From Negativicutes bacterium (GTDB lineage: Bacteria; Bacillota_C; Negativicutes; Sporomusales_B; JARLHX01), in NCBI GenBank assembly GCA_031292015.1, contig JARLHY010000070.1:1-46122 (forward strand): a stretch of 46,122 nt of DNA, read 5' to 3'. Every line of letters begins with the position of its first letter. Position 1 is the first letter of the stretch. Made by a program: the position numbers and the translations under genes. Below the pieces are notes generated by a model. That model saw only the letters and a program-made list of their open reading frames with translations. It had not been told where the DNA came from and searched no databases. Positions 1 through 8,426 of this stretch are shown here, piece after piece.

Positions 1-1569
1 AACTTCGAATTCACCGCCAAAATCGGGATAGTCGTTTTTCAGTGAATTGAAGCAATGCGGGCAGAGGGTGATGATTTTCTTGACACCCAGCTCTTTGAAC
101 AACTCCACATTCCCTTCAGCCAGCGGCTGGAATTCGAACTCGTTGCCCATTCGGCGGATCGTCTCACCGCAGCAGGGTTCCTCGCTGCCAAGAACGCCGA
201 AGTTTACGTTCGCTGCCTTCAGCACCTTCACCAATGCCTCACTGACCTTTTTTGCCCTGTCGTCATAGGCACCGGCGCACCCAACATACAGCAGGTACTC
301 GGCCTCTTCCGACCAGGCGGGAACATCCAGATCCTGCATCCAGTCACCGCGGCTGCCGCGGGGAAGCTTCCAGGGGTTGCCGCTCTTATAGCAGTTAAAG
401 GTACGCTGCACGTCTTCCGGCATTTTGGCCTCTGTCATAACCATATAGCGGCGCAAGTCAACGATCTTCTGGATATGTTCATTGGAAACAGGGCAAGCCT
501 GTTCACAAGCTCGACAGGTCGTGCAGGACCAGATAAACTCTTCGGAAAACACGCCGTCCACGATCATCTTGTCCAAAACAGACTGTTCAGCCTCACTGAA
601 CTCAGGCTTCTGGTCACCGGCAGCTTTCAGCCTATCCAGCAGCGGCGCTTTTTCTTCCAGATGAGCCCGCAGCTCTACATGCAGCGCGCGGGGATCCAGC
701 GGCTTGCCGGTCTGAAAAGCCGGACAATGTTCCGTGCATCGGCCGCACCGCACACAGGTGTAAGAATCGACAAGCTGCTTCCAGGTGAATTCTTCGAGTT
801 TATTGACCCCGAAGGTTTCCGCCGCCTCATCCTCGAAATCGACTTTATCCAGAGCGCCTTTGGGGCGCAGGGTATGCCAGACGGCGTTAGCCGGCGCGAA
901 GGCCAGATGCAGATGCTTGGAGCCGGGAATTAAGAGGGCCATCAGGCCCATCGCCAGGAAATGCATCCACCAGGCCGCGTTTGCCAAAAAGGCGAGAGTA
1001 TCGGGTGATTTTCCGGCCAGCAGTCCTGACACGAAGTTGGCCAAAAAGGCGGCGCCGCGGATACCGGCTTTCTCCCCGAGCGCGAAACTGGCGCCGTTGT
1101 ACACAAGATCGCCGGTGACAATAAGTGCGATGAGTCCAAGAATAGCAAACGCTTCCGCGGAATTTTCGATGCGGGCCGGCTTCAGGACCGTCCGTCGCAG
1201 CACCGCCACGATAACGCCGATATAAACCAGCAGCAAGAACAGTTCCTTCAATCCGATAAACAGCGGATTTTCACCGATAATCGGCAGCGGGAAGCCGAAC
1301 AGCCCCTCTACTGCCAGGTTAACCGCGCCAAAACCGAGCACCACGAAGCCCCACATGATAAAAACGTGGGCAATGCCGGAAAGGGGATCCTGCATCACCT
1401 TGTCCTGGCCCACGACATTCGTCAGGAAATACTTCAGGCGGTCGCCCAGCCGATCGTACCTGTTATCCGACTTGCCGTGCAGTGTGTTTTTGAATCTGTG
1501 CAAGATCATATACGTCATCAGTCCAAAGGTGGCACCCATCCAAACTAAAAAAACCACGATTTTTACCAC
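1..1569 (-). CDS. Membrane-bound Fe-S oxidoreductase with CCG domain, 3' end outside the window (ETF:quinone oxidoreductase-like)
   Basis: The visible 523 residues begin at GTG 1569, 12 nt after GGAG. They show an N-terminal membrane domain of about five hydrophobic helices (NarI/HdrE-like, roughly residues 1-220). A [4Fe-4S] dicluster region follows with CVRCGRCTEHCP and CTTCRACEQACP, then the start of a CCG (DUF224) domain with YVGCAGAYDD, PCCGETIRR and TLCPHCFNSL. Family knowledge: proteins with this order (EMO) pass electrons from electron-transfer flavoprotein to membrane quinone, as in butyrate-oxidising syntrophs; other members are HdrD-like. The ETF partner genes would lie to the left, outside the window, so the precise role is inferred. 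The reading frame is intact to the window edge. Confidence 0.85.
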   Translation of the reverse strand, partial: MVKIVVFLVWMGATFGLMTYMILHRFKNTLHGKSDNRYDRLGDRLKYFLTNVVGQDKVMQDPLSGIAHVFIMWGFVVLGFGAVNLAVEGLFGFPLPIIGENPLFIGLKELFLLLVYIGVIVAVLRRTVLKPARIENSAEAFAILGLIALIVTGDLVYNGASFALGEKAGIRGAAFLANFVSGLLAGKSPDTLAFLANAAWWMHFLAMGLMALLIPGSKHLHLAFAPANAVWHTLRPKGALDKVDFEDEAAETFGVNKLEEFTWKQLVDSYTCVRCGRCTEHCPAFQTGKPLDPRALHVELRAHLEEKAPLLDRLKAAGDQKPEFSEAEQSVLDKMIVDGVFSEEFIWSCTTCRACEQACPVSNEHIQKIVDLRRYMVMTEAKMPEDVQRTFNCYKSGNPWKLPRGSRGDWMQDLDVPAWSEEAEYLLYVGCAGAYDDRAKKVSEALVKVLKAANVNFGVLGSEEPCCGETIRRMGNEFEFQPLAEGNVELFKELGVKKIITLCPHCFNSLKNDYPDFGGEFEV

Positions 1570-1705
1570 AATAAATCGACTCTCCTTCTTGGCAAAGTTT
1601 CATTTTGTTTGCATATAAAATTTCCGCATGAAAAATAAATTGTTGTAACTAATTCCTGACAAACCAGCTTCGGTGCGTATGTGCTATAAATGGCTATGCC
1701 AGGAA

Positions 1706-1915
1706 TCAGTGGGGGATCGGCCCTGACCGGATATCGGGGACGGAGGAGTCCTGCTGCGTGGAAAACAGGGCTTGTCTTACATATCTATACAAACAAATTC
1801 CTGCATAAATCACAGGTGAGCAAAGCAGCACAAGAAAGTAAATCGACGGCGCGAGAATGCAGCAAAGCAAGGCAAACGGCAGACTCAGCACGGCATAATA
1901 AAACAAAGGTTGCAA
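1706..1915 (-). CDS. Possible small two-helix membrane protein
   Basis: An open frame of 69 residues from TTG 1915, which has GGGGTG about 8 nt upstream. In-frame ATG 1942 is an alternative but lacks a well-placed ribosome site. Two hydrophobic stretches (about residues 3-22 and 24-42) are followed by a polar tail ending in arginines, serines and prolines. No family recognised. It sits alone between the Fe-S oxidoreductase and tRNA-Cys. The composition is membrane-like rather than random, but an unused frame cannot be excluded. Confidence 0.35.
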   Translation of the reverse strand: MQPLFYYAVLSLPFALLCCILAPSIYFLVLLCSPVIYAGICLYRYVRQALFSTQQDSSVPDIRSGPIPH

Positions 1916-1932
1916 CTCTTTCACCCCACATG

Positions 1933-1948
1933 TGTGAAACATTTCACC
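1933..1948. promoter_or_regulatory. CRP/FNR-like palindrome
   Basis: TGTGAAACATTTCACC is a near-perfect dyad (GTGAAA, two bases, TTTCAC) resembling the CRP/FNR family pattern TGTGA-N6-TCACA. A second half-site, TGTGTGAAA, lies about 35 bp to the right. It lies just upstream of, or at the start of, the small membrane ORF. The regulator is unknown. Confidence 0.3.
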
Positions 1949-2057
1949 ATTGTTTGTTATTATACTCCTGTGTGAAAGTATTAACAACCTCTTTTGCGAA
2001 ATTAATTACCTCTTTTTTGCCAGGCAACCCACAGACATCTTCTGTCTTTAGAAAATA

Positions 2058-2088
2058 AAAAGAAAGCCGGGCTTGAATACCCGGCTTA
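2058..2088 (-). terminator. Terminator of tRNA-Cys
   Basis: The perfect 8-bp stem AAGCCGGG/CCCGGCTT (2064-2071 with 2080-2087) is followed on the minus strand by a T-rich run, 14 nt beyond the tRNA 3' end. Confidence 0.8.
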
Positions 2089-2101
2089 CTTATTATTTGG
2101 T

Positions 2102-2174
2102 TGGAGGCGGTACCTAGAGTCGAACTAGGGATAAGGCTTTGCAGGCCTTTGCCTTGCCACTTGGCTATACCGCC
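2102..2174 (-). tRNA. tRNA-Cys (GCA)
   Basis: Cloverleaf read on the minus strand: acceptor GGCGGTA/TACCGCC, anticodon loop CTGCAAA with anticodon GCA, T arm CCTAG-TTCGACT-CTAGG, discriminator T and encoded CCA. It is followed by its own terminator. Confidence 0.95.
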
Positions 2175-2335
2175 ATAGGATAACCCGGAAAAAAACTCGG
2201 CTTTTTTTTGGTACTTGTCCTATTTTGCTTATACCATATCACTAACGATATTCAAATATTCGTCAAAATACTTTTATTTCCTGCTTTATTTTATTTATTT
2301 TTACAGTAATTGATAAAGATTCCATTAATTTTTCT

Positions 2336-4015
2336 CTACTGTCTGAAGATAACGTGAATCGCTGTTCCCTCAGGGCTTGTCTCCACTTCCAAAATCGCAT
2401 TGTGTCGCTGGGCAACCCGATGGCAGACCGCGATTCCCAGTCCCACACCATTGTCTTTCGTTGTAAAAAACGGAGTTCCTAATTTGCTTACGATCTCGGG
2501 CGGCATTCCCGGCCCGTAATCCCGCACCGTAAGTACCACACGGTTTCGTCCTGCGGCGGTGCCAATTGTTACCGAACCGCCTTTCGGGCTGACGTCCATC
2601 GCGTTATTTACCAGATTCAGGATACACTGGAGAATCTCTTTTTCGTCCGCCAGGACTGCGGGGATTTCTTGCAGTTCCAGGTCAATATTGACCCCACGTC
2701 TTAAGGCATCCGCCTGTAATAGCGGGTAAATATTTTCAATTACCGTATTAAGATTGGTTAAAGTCAGTTTAGCTGTCTTATTTTTTGCCAGCGATAAAAA
2801 CTCGGTGATGATAGAGTTTGCCCGGTCGAGTTCTTCGATCATCAGAGTGAATTGCTTGGTATGATGGCTATATTCGTTTTTTCGCCCATAAAGTTGAAGA
2901 TAACCCCGCACCGTGGTCAGGGGATTGCGAATCTCATGGCCGATACTGGCCGCAATTTCCCCGACGAGATTAAGTCTGTCCAGCCTTGTCATTTCCGCAG
3001 TTACTCTTTTTTGCCCTATAACACGGTTCATCAGCAACAATCCTACGATCACGACAAATAAGGCCGACAGCGCTCCTCCGATAATATAGCTGTCCCTCCG
3101 GGTTTCAAATCCTGCCAACGCGCTGTCCTTCGACATCCCGACTATCACGATCAACGGGTAATCCGGCATGACGCGATAACTGGCTATACGGACGATCCCA
3201 TCCAGATTGGGACCTGTAAAAGAACCGGAAGTGTGCCCGGCCTGTATCTCTTTCCAAATATGGCCACCCCTGATATCTTCCCCGTTTGACCAGTAATCGT
3301 CCACTCTGCTCACTCGATTGAACCCATCCATGCCGGCCAATGTTAGCAACTGATTTTTCCCAAGATCCAATTTGCTGTAATAGTTGTGGAAATAGTCGGC
3401 CTCCAGGCTGATATAGACGATTCCCCCGAATGATCCGTCCGGTTTCTCGATGCGTCTGGTTAATGGAATGATGGATCGCCCGGATATTCTGCTTTGCGTC
3501 GATTCACCGATAAACAGCGTATCTTCCGTCGCGCTGCGGTGGTATTGAAAATAGTCTCGGTCCAAGAAACTGTTAAAAACGGGTTCCTTTAAACTCGTGA
3601 TGATGATTCCCTGCTCATCACCTATAGAAACCTGACTTCGCGCAGGGTCATTCCCCATGCGTGGCAAATGACTGATAATCGCGGGACTGGAAAGCCCCTC
3701 TCGCTGATAGATGGTTCTCAAATCGATCAGGTCCATATCGGCCTGCTGAATCATTCTCCGCACATGTTCTTCGTAAGCTCTGGCCAGATTCATTGTATCC
3801 TTTGATGTATCTGCAATTGCCCGCTTGTATTCATAATCAATATTTGCCTGAATGAACCACCAAAGACCGCCCAGCAGGCAGACAGTCAAAGCGGCAATAG
3901 GCCACAAAGAAGCGTAAATCGGCTTCACTGTTGCCAACCAGCCCTTACTTCCCTTCCCTTGCTGCGAAGATCTCATAGAAATATTGATTCCCCAGCGGCT
4001 TTGAAAGAGTTTCAC
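2336..4015 (-). CDS. Orphan membrane sensor histidine kinase, Cache-type sensor (sporulation kinase-like)
   Basis: 559 residues from GTG 4015, with GAGG 5 nt upstream. TM1 is at about residues 36-56, an extracytoplasmic double-Cache-like sensor at about 57-305, and TM2 at about 311-331. There is no obvious HAMP or PAS. The HisKA box SIGHEIRNPLTTVRGY has the phospho-acceptor at His360. HATPase motifs are NLVNNAMDVS, DYGPGMPP and GVGLGIAVC. No response regulator is adjacent, which fits a kinase that feeds Spo0A directly, as in clostridia. The catalytic half closely matches the kinase at 15943-18237, so the two are paralogues with different sensors. A SigH/Spo0A-type promoter precedes it. Confidence 0.92.
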   Translation of the reverse strand: MKLFQSRWGINISMRSSQQGKGSKGWLATVKPIYASLWPIAALTVCLLGGLWWFIQANIDYEYKRAIADTSKDTMNLARAYEEHVRRMIQQADMDLIDLRTIYQREGLSSPAIISHLPRMGNDPARSQVSIGDEQGIIITSLKEPVFNSFLDRDYFQYHRSATEDTLFIGESTQSRISGRSIIPLTRRIEKPDGSFGGIVYISLEADYFHNYYSKLDLGKNQLLTLAGMDGFNRVSRVDDYWSNGEDIRGGHIWKEIQAGHTSGSFTGPNLDGIVRIASYRVMPDYPLIVIVGMSKDSALAGFETRRDSYIIGGALSALFVVIVGLLLMNRVIGQKRVTAEMTRLDRLNLVGEIAASIGHEIRNPLTTVRGYLQLYGRKNEYSHHTKQFTLMIEELDRANSIITEFLSLAKNKTAKLTLTNLNTVIENIYPLLQADALRRGVNIDLELQEIPAVLADEKEILQCILNLVNNAMDVSPKGGSVTIGTAAGRNRVVLTVRDYGPGMPPEIVSKLGTPFFTTKDNGVGLGIAVCHRVAQRHNAILEVETSPEGTAIHVIFRQ

Positions 4016-4037
4016 ATTTACCTCTTTTTTGCCTTAT

Positions 4038-4093
4038 ATTGACATTATTAGACTATATTAGACTATATTTGACAAAATATTAGCAACTCCTTC
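4038..4093 (-). promoter_or_regulatory. SigH-like promoter with phased Spo0A boxes upstream of kinase 1
   Basis: On the minus strand, GAAGGAGTT (4093-4085) and GTCAAAT (4073-4067) are 11 bp apart, matching SigH RNAGGAWWW/RNNGAAT at 8/9 and 6/7. A perfect Spo0A box TTTGTCAAA (4068-4076) overlaps the -10. Plus-strand GAC triplets recur at 4041, 4051, 4061 and 4071, exactly 10 bp apart, in related 10-mers. The two outer ones carry the TGTCAA core. Confidence 0.6.
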
Positions 4094-4263
4094 CTTTAAT
4101 TGCAAAATTACTGTAGTCGGGAAAAATTTCGTTCTCTCTTCAAACGATAACAAAACATATGCTCTTATTGATGCTGCCGAACTTTGCTACCCCAGGAACA
4201 GCCTGATGCCTGTTCTTGCTATTTATTCTATTGTTTTTCAGATTCCTTTCTGTGAGGAAAAAT

Positions 4264-4294
4264 AAAAAGGCCTCCCGGCAAGAGGAGGCCTTTT
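4264..4294. terminator. Bidirectional terminator after the RRM gene
   Basis: The 11-bp perfect stem AAAAGGCCTCC/GGAGGCCTTTT (4265-4275 with 4284-4294) has its own A and T tracts. It follows the stop of the minus-strand RRM gene. Confidence 0.85.
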
Positions 4295-4295
4295 A

Positions 4296-4550
4296 CTATC
4301 TGCGCTGTCGCGGCTGCGATTCATTGACAATAAGTCGGCGGCCGCCCAACTCAGTATCGTTTAGTGCTGCAACCATTTTGTCGGCGTCGGCGGCGTCCAC
4401 TTCCACGAAACCAAAGCCCCTGGCCCTTCCGGTTTCTTTATCGCTGATAATTCTGCTGGACAGGACCGAGCCATGGCGTTGAAAGACGTCCGTGAGATCC
4501 GCCTCGGTTGCTTCCCAAGGCAGATTCCCAACATAAAGAGTTTTTGGCAA
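4296..4550 (-). CDS. Small RNA-binding protein with a single RRM
   Basis: 84 residues from TTG 4550, with AGGTG about 8 nt upstream. RNP2 is seen as LYVGNLPW (residues 5-12) and RNP1 as RGFGFVEV (about 44-51), with the aromatic residues that stack on RNA bases intact. The rest is one babbabb RRM fold and a short arginine tail. Single-RRM proteins occur in cyanobacteria and some anaerobic Firmicutes, often as cold- or stress-responsive RNA binders; targets here are unknown. It is a single gene with its own terminator. Confidence 0.88.
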   Translation of the reverse strand: MPKTLYVGNLPWEATEADLTDVFQRHGSVLSSRIISDKETGRARGFGFVEVDAADADKMVAALNDTELGGRRLIVNESQPRQRR

Positions 4551-4801
4551 AAATATACACCTGCTTCCTTTAAATGTGTTCTCGCACTACCATTATTTGC
4601 AGATTGGAACAACTTAATGCCTGCCGCAATTTGGCAGTGAATTGCCGCCGAGCAGCCGGACGTTTCATTGTGCATATGCTGCTCTGAACGACATACATAT
4701 AGAGGGTAACGGGATCATACTCAGGCAAAATTTTTGTAACGGCGCACGGCGCCGGTTCATGATGCCCGAAGTAATTAAAATACAAGATGGAGGTTTATGT
4801 G

Positions 4802-5035
4802 ATGGAGTGCCAGCGCTTGACTTGTCCCGAATGCGGCGAAATTGAAAGCGTAGTAACAGACCCTGGTGACTTAGTGATAAAAAATGGAGAACTTCAATTG
4901 CTGCAAAGCTCTTATGACGGACTAAGCAGATATATTCCTTTCAGGGAAACATCCCTGGAGCTCGATGACTTGGCTGAGTGCGGCAATTGCGGGGAATCAT
5001 TCCGTTTGGCGGAATTCATAGAAAGCCACGAATAG
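4802..5035 (+). CDS. Small zinc-ribbon-like protein, unknown function
   Basis: 77 residues from ATG 4802, placed 8 nt after GGAGG; GTG 4799 is an alternative. Two CxxC knuckles, CPEC near the N-terminus (residues 8-11) and CGNC near residue 62, flank an acidic, leucine-rich middle and probably bind one zinc ion. No family recognised. The gene stands alone on the plus strand, oriented away from the RRM gene. Confidence 0.7.
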   Translation: MECQRLTCPECGEIESVVTDPGDLVIKNGELQLLQSSYDGLSRYIPFRETSLELDDLAECGNCGESFRLAEFIESHE

Positions 5036-5036
5036 T

Positions 5037-5291
5037 ATGGGGAAACCGGATACGAAAATGACCGGCTGGGATTTGTGTCCTTTTTTGTCCGCTCTTTTGC
5101 AGTGCGAAAAGAGCCAATGCGAAGGCAGCCAGTATCGAATATTGCCGGTGTGGATAAAGGGTTACGCCCGCCAATGCGGACTAAGGCTTCCGAAATTTGC
5201 TCTTGAAGGCAGCTATGCCGGCATTCTTTCTGTGCTGTCTTGCCAATTTTTCATTATCAATAGGCTGAATTTTGCCGCCAAATTCATGTAA
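5037..5291 (+). CDS. Doubtful small Cys-containing ORF
   Basis: It begins one base after the previous stop and has no clear ribosome site, so it could only be translated by coupling. The N-terminal part has a plausible cluster (CPFL, then CEKSQC) like small metal-binding proteins. The last third is antisense to the better-supported gene at 5181-5360. It may be only a by-product of that region. Confidence 0.25.
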   Translation: MGKPDTKMTGWDLCPFLSALLQCEKSQCEGSQYRILPVWIKGYARQCGLRLPKFALEGSYAGILSVLSCQFFIINRLNFAAKFM

Positions 5292-5360
5292 GAGCAGTTT
5301 CTCAATTTCTTCGGGTGACAGCGTCTGGGTTTTTAATTCATACCCATCGTTTTTATTCAT
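5181..5360 (-). CDS. Small hypothetical protein (59 aa)
   Basis: ATG 5360 follows GGGGAG by 6 nt. The 59-residue product is charged and helical. A segment SPEEIEKLLLHEFGGKI suggests an amphipathic helix, and the C-terminus is strongly basic (KSKFRKP). No family recognised. It is in the same orientation as the next small gene (5429-5584), and both have strong ribosome sites. Confidence 0.6.
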   Translation of the reverse strand: MNKNDGYELKTQTLSPEEIEKLLLHEFGGKIQPIDNEKLARQHRKNAGIAAFKSKFRKP

Positions 5361-5428
5361 AGTTAGCTCCCCTGACTGCTTGAAATTTGAAAATTTGCCT
5401 GCAGCACCTGCCGCAAGCCACAAACGTT

Positions 5429-5584
5429 TTAGGACTGATAAGGGCCGCCGTGGATTTTTCGAGTGTTTTTGCCCGGATTCTTCTTTATGAACGCCTCAAT
5501 CATTTGGTCGAGTTTCGTTGTATCCCTCTCCCCATTAGCATTTTTTTCAACGGTACCCGGTTGCGGCTCATTTTTTCCACTCAT
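5429..5584 (-). CDS. Small hydrophilic protein (51 aa)
   Basis: ATG 5584 lies 5 nt after GGAGGG. The 51-residue product is highly hydrophilic (Lys, Asn, Gly, Glu) with no predicted membrane segment, and KLDQMIEAFIKKNPGK is the only likely helix. Size and composition recall small acid-soluble-type or stress peptides, but it lacks the SASP signature. Function unknown. A GGGCC-TTAC-GGCCC hairpin (about 5645-5665) lies upstream. Confidence 0.55.
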   Translation of the reverse strand: MSGKNEPQPGTVEKNANGERDTTKLDQMIEAFIKKNPGKNTRKIHGGPYQS

Positions 5585-5805
5585 AAAAACCCTCCGTCCA
5601 TTATCGCTTTGGTGAACAACTCCGCCTGTCTTCACTATTGTCCGGGAAAATAAACAGGGCCGTAAGGCCCGCTTGCGAGACAGTCTGTTTTCATGGGGAA
5701 TCGTCATAATAGTATATGACAATTCTTGAAAAAGTATACTGAAAAAAACGGGGACTTCATCACAGAAAAGACCAAAAGGTCATCAATATCATCCACGCAA
5801 TGAAA

Positions 5806-5833
5806 GCCGGCATGGGGATTGACCCATGCCGGC
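5806..5833 (-). terminator. Strong hairpin after the decayed repeat gene
   Basis: Perfect 11-bp stem GCCGGCATGGG/CCCATGCCGGC. On the minus strand the tail is only TTTCATTG, so it is a weak terminator at best. It marks the 3' boundary of the repeat region. Confidence 0.4.
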
Positions 5834-5834
5834 A

Positions 5835-6230
5835 AAAAGAGCCTGCAATGATCTACGCTACAGCCTACACCGATCACTACATACCTATACGCAATCTTTC
5901 GACTACCCACAGGCATTACACAACCGATGCACACCTTTGCTCGACCGCCACAGATAGCTACTGAACCTACTGCAATCTCCCGACTGCAATAGACCCATAA
6001 AGTTCACAACCTGTGACAATCTTAGCTCGACCAACATAAATCCCTTGGGACCACACGACAACAGTTGGGCTGCCGTACAGCCTTTCAAGACCCATGCCAG
6101 TCTTCCCGCCGGCTCCCGCCGAACCTTGCGATCCGACGACAACCTTTGGCCGACCAATGCCAAACACCGTAAGATATCCGACACCAGTCTTGGCTCAACC
6201 ATTACCGACCCTTTACACAAGATATTATCT
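5835..6230 (-). pseudogene. Decayed gene made of about 14-residue tandem repeats
   Basis: Read on the minus strand, the region encodes repeats of about 14 residues with the pattern G-R-A-K-[IV]-V-x-G followed by a Gly-ended hydrophobic stretch. Examples are IGRPKVVVGSQG, VGRAKIVTGCELYG, SREIAVGSVAICG, GRAKVCIGCVMPVG and SRKIAYRYVVIGVG. The frame is broken: one repeat has TGA where the others have an Arg codon, and a frameshift near 5985 moves the pattern to another frame. At the DNA level about eight diverged units of 39-42 bp are visible. No family recognised. It lies between the small proteins and spo0A. Confidence 0.4.
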
Positions 6231-6270
6231 GCACAATACCGTCTATGATACCAAGGAAATTTTTCAAACT

Positions 6271-7053
6271 TTATCCCCGCATTTGTAAGCGAAGCTTATC
6301 GGCAATCATCGCCATAAATTCCGAATTCGTCGGTTTCCCTTTGTCCATGTTGACGTTGCAGCCGAACAATTGATTTATCAGATCGATATTGCCACGGTTC
6401 CAGGCAACCTCTATCGAATGGCGAATGGCTCTTTCAACACGGCTGGGGGTAGTAGCATATTTTTTAGCGACGGTCGGGTATAGTTCCTTGGTTACAGCGC
6501 CCAAAAAGCTGCTATTCTCCACCAACATGGTAATGGCTTCCCGCAGATACTGGTAGCCTTTAATATGGGCGGGAACGCCGATTTCACGGATAACGTCAGT
6601 TACTTCAGCATCGACCGGGCGGGATTCAATGGTCTGGCGGGTGACCGTGTTTTGAGGAATAACTTTTCGTTCTGGAGTCCCCGCCAACTCCCTGATTCTC
6701 ATGGTCAGCGAATCCAGGTTAAAGGGTTTTAACAGATAATAATCTGCCCCCAGTTCGATGACGCGCTGAACCAGTGATTCCTGTCCCAGAGCAGTTAATG
6801 CGATTATCTTGGGTCGTCTGCTTTGGGAAAGATTAATTCGTTCAAGCACCCCAATACCGTCGAGCTGAGGCATAATGATGTCGAGCATGACAACGTCCGG
6901 TTCCTTTTCGCTGATAATATCCAGAATCTGTTCTCCATTGTAAGCGACTCCGACCAATTCAATGTCATTCTGTTGCGAAAGATGCTCCTGTAAAATGAAT
7001 GAGAATTCCTTGCTGTCGTCAGCCATCGCCACTTTAATTGTATGCCTTGTCAC
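6271..7053 (-). CDS. spo0A: Stage 0 sporulation protein A, master response regulator
   Basis: 260 residues from GTG 7053, 7 nt after GGGGG. The receiver domain (1-125) has the acidic pair at 12-13, phospho-acceptor Asp58 in [13 protein letters not shown], Thr87 and Lys109. After a variable linker comes the Spo0A DNA-binding domain (about 150-260) with the hallmark helix [18 protein letters not shown], which reads TTTGTCRAA boxes. When phosphorylated it starts sporulation and represses growth-phase genes. The length is typical. The gene is monocistronic here and has a SigH-type promoter overlapped by a Spo0A box, so autoregulation is expected. Confidence 0.98.
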   Translation of the reverse strand: MTRHTIKVAMADDSKEFSFILQEHLSQQNDIELVGVAYNGEQILDIISEKEPDVVMLDIIMPQLDGIGVLERINLSQSRRPKIIALTALGQESLVQRVIELGADYYLLKPFNLDSLTMRIRELAGTPERKVIPQNTVTRQTIESRPVDAEVTDVIREIGVPAHIKGYQYLREAITMLVENSSFLGAVTKELYPTVAKKYATTPSRVERAIRHSIEVAWNRGNIDLINQLFGCNVNMDKGKPTNSEFMAMIADKLRLQMRG

Positions 7054-7088
7054 TTTGTATCCCCCTTGTGTTGTCTGATACGATTAGC

Positions 7089-7115
7089 TTTCGACAGTTA
7101 TTTGGCAATTCCTTC
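7089..7115 (-). promoter_or_regulatory. SigH-like promoter and Spo0A box of spo0A
   Basis: On the minus strand, GAAGGAATT (7115-7107) is a perfect SigH -35. It is followed 11 bp later by GTCGAAA (7095-7089, 6/7 of RNNGAAT). ACTGTCGAA (7098-7090) carries the TGTCGAA core of a Spo0A box and overlaps the -10. Confidence 0.65.
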
Positions 7116-7284
7116 CATGTTTGTAAATAAAATACTATATTTAGTTGCTGCACGATATTTCTGCCAGTAAAGAGCACTAAACGGGAGGCAGATCCGGTGA
7201 CTTGCAAAGCTATGGAACCTAATGAGGCTTACGCGCATATCTTAGGAATCGAGTAAGTTTTTCAAGTATATAGGAGGGATCTTT

Positions 7285-7524
7285 ATGACACTAAAACTTA
7301 TCCGTTGTACAATTTGCCAACAGCGGCACATCATTGACTTAACAGAACTTAATGAGCTGATAGCTGCCTTTTCAAAAAGACCTGTTGAAGAAATCGTAAA
7401 CAAGTCCTGCGATTATATCTGCAGCGACTGCTCAGACACTGAAGGGTACACCAAAAATTATCCTAAAGAAGACATGCTGCATGCCGTATTGCCAACTACG
7501 GCCAAAGTTATCGAAGAAGCTTAG
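7285..7524 (+). CDS. Small Cys-rich zinc-binding-like protein
   Basis: 79 residues from ATG 7285, 7 nt after AGGAGG. CTIC (residues 8-11) and CDYICSDC (about 42-49) form a four-to-five cysteine site typical of a treble-clef or ribbon zinc finger. The middle is a leucine-rich helix (IIDLTELNELIAAF). No family recognised. It is divergent from spo0A; its promoter must lie in 7116-7280. A terminator follows at 7544. Confidence 0.7.
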   Translation: MTLKLIRCTICQQRHIIDLTELNELIAAFSKRPVEEIVNKSCDYICSDCSDTEGYTKNYPKEDMLHAVLPTTAKVIEEA

Positions 7525-7543
7525 CAAGGCTTCTTCCAGTACG

Positions 7544-7577
7544 AAAAAACACCGGGTCAATCGTCCTGGTGTTTTCT
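7544..7577 (+). terminator. Terminator after the small zinc protein
   Basis: AAAACACC/GGTGTTTT stem (7546-7553 with 7568-7575) ends in a T run. A second hairpin, GAAGAAGC/GCTTCTTC, overlaps the gene's stop. Confidence 0.7.
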
Positions 7578-7788
7578 CCCCTCTTTTGGCAGAGCCAACA
7601 TATTTATTTATAAAGCCGGCCAAACCTTGCAGAACTACGCTTTCTCGAACGTGTTTTCTCGACCTCCCTTGTCGCGCGCTCGACATGCATTGAAGACTAT
7701 ATCGGCCAAGCATTACTAAAGCAAGACGAATCGGCCTTATCCCCGCCCATTACACGTATGTCACATTTTGTTATTGGAGTTGAATCTC

Positions 7789-8376
7789 GTGAATTTAACA
7801 AAGGAATTGCACGAGACCATTAGTATCCTGCGCAGATCTCCTGATGATTGGTTTAAAAAACATTTACTTGTGGTAAAATTATTCGGATACAGCGAGTCTG
7901 AGGCTACAGAGTACGCTAAATACATTGAAGAAGTTCAAAAGGACATGTTTTCTTTCGCAAAGAAATTGTTTAAAGTTCTTACCCTTTTCATGATTGCAGG
8001 AACAGCTTTGGCATTTGTGTATTGGAATAAAAACCATGACATTATAAAGTTGATTCATCTCACGGCAAAATATTTAGGTGTCGTAGGTACATTTCTAGGT
8101 TCCTATGGATTTCTTTTTTATCGGCAAGGTTTGAAAGAATACACTGCTCCCAGCGGAATTTGGAATCATTATTGCCTGGATGCTCCTTTAGACCCGCCTA
8201 GCACTCAGACCTTTATCTGGGAACTTGTCAAGTACATACATGACCACTCCGAAGAACATGCCAGGGATTGTTTATCGAAAGCCAAGTTGGAGATTCGTAA
8301 ACAGCTTGCCATTTTCTTCGCATTTATATTAATTTTTATCAGTCTGTTGATTCCAATTGTACTCGCATTCTGCTAA
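7789..8376 (+). CDS. Hypothetical membrane protein with three helices
   Basis: 195 residues. GTG 7789 is preferred because GGAG lies 9 nt upstream, although the frame is open further back. A charged N-terminal helix (about 60 residues) is followed by two helices (about 65-85 and 100-120), a cytoplasmic or periplasmic section with WNHYCLDAPLDPP, and a C-terminal helix (about 172-193). No family recognised. The AT-rich codon use resembles the neighbouring island rather than the GC-rich glycogen region. Confidence 0.7.
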   Translation: MNLTKELHETISILRRSPDDWFKKHLLVVKLFGYSESEATEYAKYIEEVQKDMFSFAKKLFKVLTLFMIAGTALAFVYWNKNHDIIKLIHLTAKYLGVVGTFLGSYGFLFYRQGLKEYTAPSGIWNHYCLDAPLDPPSTQTFIWELVKYIHDHSEEHARDCLSKAKLEIRKQLAIFFAFILIFISLLIPIVLAFC

Positions 8377-8426
8377 TTCGCCCCCCTCGTGAACCCGCTT
8401 TGGGTGCAAATAGGACAGGACCGGCA

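Noticed and set aside
55..933. Long plus-strand open frame of 292 codons
   Set aside because: It is antisense to the Fe-S oxidoreductase, whose cysteine motifs and membrane helices are unmistakable on the minus strand.
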